Of a stretch of DNA of 50,635 bases, positions 44,926 through 50,635 are shown one piece after another. The DNA is from Paucidesulfovibrio sp050251775. GTDB lineage: Bacteria; Desulfobacterota; Desulfovibrionia; Desulfovibrionales; Desulfovibrionaceae. Location: NCBI GenBank assembly GCA_050251775.1, contig JBFWMD010000022.1, positions 1 through 50,635 of the forward strand, given 5' to 3'. The position numbers were made by a program, and so were the translations under genes. A model generated the notes under the pieces. That model did no database searches. It was not told the DNA's origin and was given only the letters and a program-made list of their open reading frames with translations. How positions within the stretch are numbered: the stretch's first letter is position 1; every line of letters begins with the position of its first letter.

Positions 44926-46821
44926 TCAGCCCTGATGCGCAAAGGCCAGGGCGGCCAGAGGCGGCAGGGTCAGGCGCAGGCAGGGGCCGTTCCCCCCGCG
45001 CACGGCCTCGGCGCTTCCGCCGTTGCCCAGATTGGAGCCGCCGTAAACACCCGCGTCCGTGTTCAGGATCTCGCGCCAGGTTCCTTCCAGCGGACAGGGC
45101 ACGGCGTACTCCTGCCGGGGCACGGGCGTGAAGTTGAAGACCCAGAGCACGGGCGGCACATCCGGCGCCGTGCGCAGAAAACTGATGACCGAGGCGTTGT
45201 GATCCGTGAAGTCCAGCCACTGGAACCCGGACCAGTCGTGGTCCCGGACATGCAGGGCGGGCTGCGCGCGCAGCAGCCGGTTCAGGTCGCCCACCAGATT
45301 CCAGACGCCCCGGTGCGTCTCGAAGGTCATCAGAATCCAGTCCAGTTCCCGGCCACAATTCCATTCGCTCCACTGCCCGAACTCGCAGCCCATGAAGAGC
45401 AGCTTCTTGCCGGGATGCGCCCACTGGTAGGCCAGAAGCAGCCGCAGGTTGGCGAACTTCTGCCAGGTGTCGCCGGGCATCTTGGAGAGCAGCGCGCCTT
45501 TGCCGTGGACCACCTCGTCGTGGGACAGGGGCAGCAAAAAGTTCTCGCTGAAGGCGTAGAGCATGGAAAAAGTCAGGTTCTGGTGGTGGTGTGAGCGGTG
45601 GATCGGCTCCTTGCAGAAATAATCCAGGGTGTCGTTCATCCAGCCCATGTTCCACTTGAAGGTGAAGCCCAGCCCGCCAGCGTACACGGGCCGCGACACT
45701 CCGGGCCAGGAGGTGGATTCCTCGGCAATGACGCAGGCGCCGGGGTAGTGGGCGTGGACCACGGTGTTCAGCCGCCGCAGGAACTCGATGGCTTCGAGGT
45801 TCTCGTTGCCGCCGTAGTGGTTGGGCAGCCACTGGCCCGGTTTGCGGGAATAGTCCCGGTAGAGCATGGAAGCCACCGCGTCGATGCGCAGGCCGTCGAT
45901 GTGGAATTCCTTGAGCCAATACAGGGCGTTGCTCAGCAGGAAATTGGCCACCTCATAGCGGGCGAAATTGAAGATGTAGGTTCCCCAGTCCGGATGTTCG
46001 CCCAGGCGCGGGTCTTCGTGCTCATAGAGAGCCGTGCCGTCGAAACGGCCCAGGCTCCAGTCATCCTTGGGGAAATGCGCCGGGACCCAGTCCAGGATCA
46101 CGCCCAGCCCGGCCTGATGGAAGCGATCCACCAGGGCGCGGAACTCGTCGGGGGAGCCGAAGCGGGACGTGGGCGCGAAGTAGTGGGAGGTCTGGTAGCC
46201 CCAGGATTCGTCCAGGGGGTGCTCGGCCAGGGGCAGAAACTCCACATGGGTGAAGCCCAGGTTGGTCACATAGGGAATCAACTCGTCGGCCAGTTCGGCA
46301 TAGGTGGGAAAGCGCCCGTCCGGACGACGCCAGGAACCCGCGTGGACCTCATAGACCGAAACCGCGCGCTCCAGGGGCAGTCCCTGGTCACGACGCCGCT
46401 CCATCCAGGCCTCGTCGCCCCAGGCGTAGCCGTCCAGGGCGGTGGTCACGGCGGCATTGCCGGGCCGGGATTCCGTGGCAAAGGCGAACGGATCGGTCTT
46501 GAAGGTCACATGGCCGCTCTGCTGCTCCACAGCGTATTTATAGGATACGTTGCGGCTGAGTCCGGGCAGGAATCCGGCCCAGATGCCCGAGGAACCCACG
46601 GGAAAGAGCGGATGCCGCGCCGGGGTCCAGTCGTTGAACCCGCCGAGCACGCTAACGTTTTTCGCATTGGGCGCCCAGACCGCGAAGCGGTATCCCGCAA
46701 CGCCGTCCTCGCCGGTCGCGGGGTGCGCTCCAAGAATGCGGTAGAGATCCCAGTGTTCACCCTTGCCGAAGAGGTGGAGATCAAAGGGCGCGATGTAGAC
46801 GGGTCGGGTACTGCTGAGCAT
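44926..46821 (-). CDS. glgB: 1,4-alpha-glucan branching enzyme
   Basis: GlgB cuts alpha-1,4 glucan and rejoins it in alpha-1,6 linkage to branch glycogen. The 631-residue product has an N-terminal CBM48 (GYRFAVWAPNAKNVSVLGGFNDW, about residues 42-64), the GH13 barrel with HVEFLPLAEHPLDESWGYQTSHYFAPTSRFG, the nucleophile region DGLRIDAVASMLYRDYSR (Asp about 314), the acid/base CVIAEESTSWPGVS (Glu about 367) and LPLSHDEVVHGKGALLSKMPGD (about 431-452). The extra N-terminal module of larger GlgB proteins is absent, the usual short form. A 65-base gap precedes pdxA. Confidence 0.96.
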   Translation of the reverse strand: MLSSTRPVYIAPFDLHLFGKGEHWDLYRILGAHPATGEDGVAGYRFAVWAPNAKNVSVLGGFNDWTPARHPLFPVGSSGIWAGFLPGLSRNVSYKYAVEQQSGHVTFKTDPFAFATESRPGNAAVTTALDGYAWGDEAWMERRRDQGLPLERAVSVYEVHAGSWRRPDGRFPTYAELADELIPYVTNLGFTHVEFLPLAEHPLDESWGYQTSHYFAPTSRFGSPDEFRALVDRFHQAGLGVILDWVPAHFPKDDWSLGRFDGTALYEHEDPRLGEHPDWGTYIFNFARYEVANFLLSNALYWLKEFHIDGLRIDAVASMLYRDYSRKPGQWLPNHYGGNENLEAIEFLRRLNTVVHAHYPGACVIAEESTSWPGVSRPVYAGGLGFTFKWNMGWMNDTLDYFCKEPIHRSHHHQNLTFSMLYAFSENFLLPLSHDEVVHGKGALLSKMPGDTWQKFANLRLLLAYQWAHPGKKLLFMGCEFGQWSEWNCGRELDWILMTFETHRGVWNLVGDLNRLLRAQPALHVRDHDWSGFQWLDFTDHNASVISFLRTAPDVPPVLWVFNFTPVPRQEYAVPCPLEGTWREILNTDAGVYGGSNLGNGGSAEAVRGGNGPCLRLTLPPLAALAFAHQG

Positions 46822-46868
46822 CTTTCCTCATTGCTTGTCGGGTTCGTCGAGGGGGGCCGCGCCTCCGT

Positions 46869-47177
46869 TCAAGTGGTCACCACGCAGTTGTCGCCGCCCG
46901 CAAAGGCGCTGTATTCGTAGCGATCCGCCTTGGAGTCGTTCAGCCAGACCCCCTCATCAGTGAGGTAGCGGTACTGATAGTCCCGCCCCGCTTCAAGATC
47001 CACGGTCACAGAAAAGGAGTCGTCCTTGAGTTGCCGCATGGGCAGGTTCTTGGTGTTCCATTTGTTGAACTCGCCCACAAGAAAAATCTTCTTCGCTTCA
47101 TGGGCCGTGGCCTTGGAAACCTTGAAGGTCACTTTGCAGATCGGCTTGCTCTTCAGGTACTTCTTGGAAAGCGGCAT
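46869..47177 (-). CDS. Free-standing CBM48 glycogen-binding domain protein
   Basis: A 102-residue protein consisting of a single early-set/CBM48-like domain. The ATG at 47177 has a very strong AAGGAGGAGGAAG ribosome site. Visible features are ICKVTFKVSKATAHEAKKIFLVGEFNKWN (about residues 13-41), LKDDSFSVTVDLEAGRDYQYRYLTDEGVWLNDSKADRY, which matches the domain that binds alpha-glucans in AMPK-beta and isoamylase. It has no catalytic region. It lies between glgA (11 bases) and glgB (47 bases), suggesting a targeting or regulatory role in glycogen metabolism; the role is inferred. Confidence 0.85.
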   Translation of the reverse strand: MPLSKKYLKSKPICKVTFKVSKATAHEAKKIFLVGEFNKWNTKNLPMRQLKDDSFSVTVDLEAGRDYQYRYLTDEGVWLNDSKADRYEYSAFAGGDNCVVTT

Positions 47178-47188
47178 CTTCCTCCTCC

Positions 47189-48736
47189 TTATGCGCCCCG
47201 AAGTTGTCGGGGGTTGCATTGCTCTGCAAAATCACCCCCCGGAGAGGCTTCGGGCCCGACATCGGACCGGAAATCCGCGCCCAGGGAGGCGTAGAGGTCG
47301 AGGTATTTTTCCGCAGCCCGTTCCCAGGTAAAGGCCTGGTTCATGGCCCGGACCATCATGCCCTGCCAGGCGGCCTTGTCGTGCCAGACTCGCAAGGCAC
47401 GCTTCACCGCGTCCAGGAAGAGTTCCGGCTCGGGCCGGGCAAAGGTGAAGCCCGTGGCTTCCGGACTCGGATGCGAAATGATGGTGTCGATGAGTCCGCC
47501 CACTGCCGTGGCCACCGGAGGCGTGCCGAAGCGCAGCGCGTACATCTGGGTCAGGCCGCAGGGTTCGTAGCGCGACGGCATCAGAAAAATGTCCGAACCG
47601 GCATGGATGCGGTGGGCCAGGTCCTCGGAATAGCCGATGGCTCCACCCAGCCTGCCGGGATATTGCTCCACAAGTTCCTGGAGCCGGGCCTCGAATTCGA
47701 GCTTGCCCTCCCCCAGCACGATGACCCCAACCTCGTTGCGCATCAGTTCCGGGAGGATGTCGAAGAGCAGGTCGATGCCCTTCTGCCGCCGCAGCCGGCC
47801 AATGAAGCAGAGCACTGGCCGGTCTTCCAGCTGGTCCGCGAGGTAGAACTCCCGCAGCAGGGCGCGCTTGCAGGCCCGCTTGCCCTCCAGGGCGGCGGGC
47901 GTGTAGGCGCAGGGCAGATACTTGTCACTGTCCGGATCCCAGACCGAATAGTCCGCGCCGTTGAGAATGCCGCTGAGCCGGTCGCCGCGCTTTCGGAGAA
48001 TGCCCTCCAGCCCGCAGCCAAAGGCCGGGGAGAGGATCTCGCGCGCGTAGGCCGGGCTGACCGTGGTCACGGCGTCGGCAAAGGCGATGCCGCCCTTGAG
48101 CAGATTGAAGTCGCCGTAATATTCCACGCCGTCGATGTTCCAGGCCTCGCCGGGCAGGCCGCAGTTCTCGAAAAGTCGGAAAGAAAACCGCCCTTGGAAG
48201 GCCAGGTTGTGGATGGTCATCACCGTGCGGGTGTCCTTCCAGAACGGGTCGCTTTGCCGCAGATAGTGGATGAACACGGGCGCAAGCGCGCTCTGCCAGT
48301 CGTGGGCATGGACAACCGCCGGGGCCGCGTCCATCTGACGACACCAGGACAGGGCCGCACGCACGAAAAAGGTGAAACGCTCGCAATTGTCAAAATAGTC
48401 GCCGTCATAGGTGTTGTAGTAGGCGCGCCGATCAAAGTATTCGCCCCGGGACACGAAGTAGACGGGAACGCCCTCGTAGTCCGTGCGGTAAATCTCTGCG
48501 GTCACCGGTCCCCACGGATAGCCCACGGGGCAGTCGGAGCGCACCAGACGGATTTCGTGGCCCGCAGTGCTCAGCCGACCGTAAAAGGGTGTGATCACGC
48601 AAACCTCGGCCCCCTTGCAATGCAGGGCGGCGGGCAGAGCCCCCATCACGTCGCCGAGTCCCCCGCTCTTGGAAAAGGGGAACATCTCCGAGGTCAGGAG
48701 CACGATGCGCGGCCTTTTCAATGCTTGGTCCGTCAC
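47189..48736 (-). CDS. glgA: Glycogen synthase (ADP-glucose type)
   Basis: GlgA extends alpha-1,4 glucan from ADP-glucose. The 515-residue product has the GT5 signature SEMFPFSKSGGLGDVMGALPAALHCKG (about residues 16-42), VVHAHDWQSALAPVFIHYL, NGADYSVWDPDSDKYLP and the C-terminal PSRYEPCGLTQMYALRFGTPPVATAVGGLIDTI (about 395-427). The start is GTG at 48736 in a GTGA overlap with the upstream nudix stop. glgC (ADP-glucose pyrophosphorylase) is not in the window. Confidence 0.95.
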   Translation of the reverse strand: MTDQALKRPRIVLLTSEMFPFSKSGGLGDVMGALPAALHCKGAEVCVITPFYGRLSTAGHEIRLVRSDCPVGYPWGPVTAEIYRTDYEGVPVYFVSRGEYFDRRAYYNTYDGDYFDNCERFTFFVRAALSWCRQMDAAPAVVHAHDWQSALAPVFIHYLRQSDPFWKDTRTVMTIHNLAFQGRFSFRLFENCGLPGEAWNIDGVEYYGDFNLLKGGIAFADAVTTVSPAYAREILSPAFGCGLEGILRKRGDRLSGILNGADYSVWDPDSDKYLPCAYTPAALEGKRACKRALLREFYLADQLEDRPVLCFIGRLRRQKGIDLLFDILPELMRNEVGVIVLGEGKLEFEARLQELVEQYPGRLGGAIGYSEDLAHRIHAGSDIFLMPSRYEPCGLTQMYALRFGTPPVATAVGGLIDTIISHPSPEATGFTFARPEPELFLDAVKRALRVWHDKAAWQGMMVRAMNQAFTWERAAEKYLDLYASLGADFRSDVGPEASPGGDFAEQCNPRQLRGA

Positions 48737-49209
48737 CCATTCCTCCGCAACGAGACGCCAGAAGCCCCAGGCAGGCTCCGGCGGTAGTCTTCGAGAATTC
48801 GGGCATGATCAAAGACGAGCGCGGGCAGCGCGTCCAGCGGCCAGACGCGCACCCCGGCGGCGTCGTCGCCGGCCTGGAGGCGGTCCATATTCTCGGCCAG
48901 GGCGGCGTAAACCACGCTGAGGGTATGATGGCGCGGATCGCGCTCCGGATCGGAATACACTCCGGCAAGGCGCGTGAGGGTCACGTCCAGTCCGGTTTCC
49001 TCCCGGGCCTCGCGGACAGCGGCGGCCTCGCAGCTTTCGCCATAGTCCACGAACCCGCCGGGCAAGGCCCAGCCGTGCGGTTCGTTGGCGCGCTCCACAA
49101 GCACCACCCCCCCCCCTGGGGCGTGAATGATCACGTCCACCGTGGGCAGCGGATTGCGATAAAAGTCCACTTCCTGCCCACAATGCGGGCAGGAGCGCGT
49201 CGTTTTCAT
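48733..49209 (-). CDS. NUDIX hydrolase with N-terminal zinc-ribbon
   Basis: A 158-residue NUDIX enzyme that would hydrolyse a nucleoside diphosphate linked to another group. The ATG at 49209 follows GGGGGG and gives MKTTRSCPHCGQEVDFYRNP with a CPHC half zinc-ribbon (residues 7-10). The Nudix box GFVDYGESCEAAAVREAREETGL (about residues 57-79, described by its GX5EX7REXXEEXG pattern) is intact, in a family resembling ADP-ribose pyrophosphatases. It overlaps glgA by four bases, so an ADP-sugar substrate such as ADP-glucose or ADP-ribose is a reasonable guess only. Confidence 0.85.
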   Translation of the reverse strand: MKTTRSCPHCGQEVDFYRNPLPTVDVIIHAPGGGVVLVERANEPHGWALPGGFVDYGESCEAAAVREAREETGLDVTLTRLAGVYSDPERDPRHHTLSVVYAALAENMDRLQAGDDAAGVRVWPLDALPALVFDHARILEDYRRSLPGASGVSLRRNG

Positions 49210-49267
49210 CAAGGCCCCCCGAATCGTCGCCATGGCCGATGTGGCTTGCAACGATCATCTGGCCCTA

Positions 49268-49295
49268 TCCATAGCATACTGTCCACGGATGACAA
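49268..49295 (-). promoter_or_regulatory. Candidate promoter of the nudix-glgA-glgB-pdxA operon
   Basis: Minus strand TTGTCA (49290-49295), 16-base spacer, TATGGA (49268-49273), about 60 bases before the nudix ATG. A fair match, in the expected place. Confidence 0.4.
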
Positions 49296-49367
49296 CCAAT
49301 TGAGTTTGATTTCGCGCAACTTCCACAAAACAGAGGTCTCAAGGCACAAAAACAGATGCACCAAATC

Positions 49368-49462
49368 GAAAAAGGCTCCCCGGACCACCCGGAGAGCCTC
49401 ATTCGAACGTTGTGACTGCAAAAGAAGAAGGATAATTCAGTATTAGCAGGCTTCGTGCCAAA
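49368..49462 (-). repeat. 95-base direct repeat, copy A, with minus-strand terminator
   Basis: Matches 49791-49885 at 84 of 95 positions by hand alignment, with no gaps. On the minus strand it begins TTTGGCACGAAGCCTGC, runs through a conserved CCTTCTTCTTTTGCAG and ends with a hairpin: GGCTC/GAGCC and CCGG/CCGG (49374-49398, loop GTGGT) followed by five T residues (49369-49373), a plausible intrinsic terminator. No promoter has been identified upstream. Confidence 0.85.
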
Positions 49463-49790
49463 AATATGCACACCATCAAATTATAAAACTTAAACAATAA
49501 ACTCAATGTATTAAAAACAAATCGGCCGGCATCGCATTTGCTTTGAAAAAAAAATGTGGGGAGTAATTTTTGTACTGTCCTGGCGTCACGCCCCGCCAGC
49601 AATAGCGCAAAAAATATCGCAATACATTGAATTTATGTATTTAAACAATATTTGTACTCTCCCATGACCTCGGGTTCAATTTCTTCGACACACTGGATTC
49701 CGGTTCCGGAAGCCCCCGTCAGAGAGTCGGCCATGCTTCCCCCGGCATTCCGGTCAGCGGAGAGGGCTTTGCGCCCGTGGGGTGGACAAA

Positions 49791-49885
49791 GAAAAAGGCT
49801 CCCCGGACCATCCGGAGAGCCTCATTCTGACGTGGTGTCTGCAAAAGAAGAAGGATGCTTTTCTATTAGCAGGCTTTGTGCCAAA
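49791..49885 (-). repeat. 95-base direct repeat, copy B, with minus-strand terminator
   Basis: Second copy of the element at 49368-49462, exactly 423 bases away. The hairpin (49797-49821, loop ATGGT) and T run (49792-49796) are conserved; ten of the eleven differences fall outside the hairpin and the CTTCTTCTTTTGCAG word, the remaining one in the loop. Read in the minus direction it would stop transcripts from the histidine-kinase side. Confidence 0.85.
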
Positions 49886-50130
49886 TTGGTTTCTGGAGTA
49901 GAAAAAATATTTTCAGCCACAATATCAAAAGGATAGAGACGCAGTAGTGGGTGTGTACCCTGCAAGGGGAGCACTGGCTTGAGGCAAATTTCTTGAACCC
50001 ATTCGGCAAAGGCCCGTCCCGAACCTGGGCAGCAGCCTTTGCTTACCGACTTGAATGAATGAAAAAAAATTTTTGAATCCGGCATGGCGTCCAGGTTCAA
50101 AATCTTTGACCAGCGAAAAACAAGAAGCGA

Positions 50131-50635
50131 TCACTTTTGGGGATGCAAAGGCAGACAGACCCGGAAGCAGGTTCCTTTGCCGCGTTCGCTTTCCACCTGC
50201 ACGCGGCCCTGATGCGCTTCCACAATCTTTTTCACGATGGCCAGACCGAGGCCGGTGCTGACTTCGCCGGCTGTGGGCCGATTGGAAAGCTTCTGAAAGG
50301 AAAGGAAGAGCTTGTCGCGCTCCTGGGACGGAATACCCGGTCCCTGGTCCTGGACCTGGAAACAGACATCCCCGCCCTCTTCCCGCACCTCCACGCTGAC
50401 CACGGTGTTGCTCGACGAAAATTTGATGGCGTTGGTCAGCAAATTGTCGATGACCTGCCCAATGCGCCGCCGATCCACCTCGGCCACCACGGAATCATTG
50501 CGCTCGATGCGGAGTTCAATGTTTTTTTCTCCGGCCATGAGCTGGGCCATGTCCACGCGCTCCACGATCAGGGAGGCGAGATCCTCCCGCTGGCGGCTGA
50601 GTTCCAGCCTGCCGCTCTCAATCACCGAAATGTCG
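50131..50635 (-). CDS. Sensor histidine kinase, C-terminal part
   Basis: The gene enters from the right edge; 168 codons are present, continuing upstream of the GTG that could be mistaken for a start (the preceding codons read D-I-S, part of the usual DLLDISRIESGRLELxRE helix). Visible ATP-binding motifs are the N box NLLTNAIKFS (about residues 62-71 of the fragment), G1 DQGPGIPSQERDKLF, and G2 GLGLAIVKKIVEAHQGRVQVES, ending CLPLHPQK. The phospho-accepting His and any sensor domain lie outside the window. Function and partner regulator are unknown. Confidence 0.93.
   Translation of the reverse strand, partial: DISVIESGRLELSRQREDLASLIVERVDMAQLMAGEKNIELRIERNDSVVAEVDRRRIGQVIDNLLTNAIKFSSSNTVVSVEVREEGGDVCFQVQDQGPGIPSQERDKLFLSFQKLSNRPTAGEVSTGLGLAIVKKIVEAHQGRVQVESERGKGTCFRVCLPLHPQK

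Larger units (their letters stand above)
49210..50130. other. Gene-poor AT-rich interval with direct repeats
   Basis: Between the nudix gene and the histidine kinase lie 921 bases in which I find no convincing gene. The middle parts (49440-49660 and 49860-50110) are markedly AT-rich compared with the GC-rich chromosome, with runs such as nine A (49546 region) and AAAAAAAATTTTT near 50060. Contents are the two 95-base direct repeats, each with a terminator hairpin, a 10-base inverted repeat pair, and short repeated words (TTAAACAATA twice). Open frames of 67-92 codons cross the repeats but substitutions between the copies change most codons, so they do not look coding. Possibly a remnant of transferred DNA or a non-coding RNA locus. 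Confidence 0.6.

Noticed and set aside
49368..49885. CRISPR array
   Set aside because: Only two repeats, 95 bases long, no short regular spacers and no cas genes in the window.
49209..50100. Frames of 67-92 codons in the AT-rich island (49399-49602, 49822-50100, 49209-49421)
   Set aside because: The C-terminal ends match only because of the direct repeats; most codon differences between the copies change the residue, and there are no ribosome sites.
50623..50625. GTG at 50625 as start of the histidine kinase gene
   Set aside because: The frame stays open to the edge and the preceding codons D-I-S complete a standard HisKA-domain helix, so the gene continues outside the window.

Overview
The window is a GC-rich chromosomal segment of a sulfate-reducing bacterium, most likely a member of the Desulfovibrionaceae (Desulfovibrionales). 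The main clues are a complete dsrC with both redox cysteines, hypE/hypD hydrogenase-maturation genes, Kdo (Gram-negative LPS) genes, and the gene content of the ribosomal block. The assignment rests on reading the sequence, not on a database search.

Positions 1-27248 are all on the minus strand and, read in transcription order, hold tRNA-Thr(TGT)/Tyr(GTA)/Gly(TCC)/Thr(GGT), tuf, rpmG, tRNA-Trp, secE, nusG, rplK, rplA, rplJ, rplL, rpoB, rpoC, a strong terminator, rpsL, rpsG, fusA, then the S10 block (rpsJ, rplC, D, W, B, rpsS, rplV, rpsC, rplP, rpmC, rpsQ), the spc block (rplN, X, E, rpsN, rpsH, rplF, R, rpsE, rpmD, rplO, secY), and the first 24 codons of map running off the left edge. Three small genes (map start, rpmD, rpmG) were read directly from the sequence. 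Structured RNA elements sit in the L10 leader, between rplL and rpoB, between rpoB and rpoC, and after rpsL.

Positions 27249-33111 are an accessory stretch: a divergent dus gene with a promoter so close that its mRNA would be nearly leaderless, a GNAT acetyltransferase, a MarR-GNAT fusion regulator with a 13/3/13 palindrome just before it, a four-helix membrane protein of unknown function behind a palindromic promoter, and a minus-strand sodium:solute symporter with a tiny translationally coupled membrane partner. The symporter leader carries a strong intrinsic terminator. Then come a secreted YbjN-family protein (+) and hypE/hypD (-) ending on a shared 18-bp-stem bidirectional terminator, and a stand-alone dsrC with its own promoter and terminator.

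Positions 36914-42426 form one plus-strand operon: HD-domain protein, ddl-like ligase, waaA, kdsB, carA and a TPR protein, combining peptidoglycan/LPS precursor synthesis with carbamoyl-phosphate synthesis and closed by a terminator. A short FAD flavoprotein gene follows and converges, with an 8-bp overlap, on a minus-strand cluster read as nudix, glgA, a free-standing glycogen-binding domain, glgB, pdxA (glycogen synthesis plus vitamin B6).

Positions 49210-50130 are a gene-poor, AT-rich island with two 95-nt direct repeats (84/95 identical, exactly 423 bp apart), each carrying a minus-strand terminator hairpin. The window ends inside a histidine kinase gene. The most unusual signals are this repeat pair, the symporter leader, and the two palindrome-controlled genes near 29-30 kb; no wholly new multi-gene system was evident.
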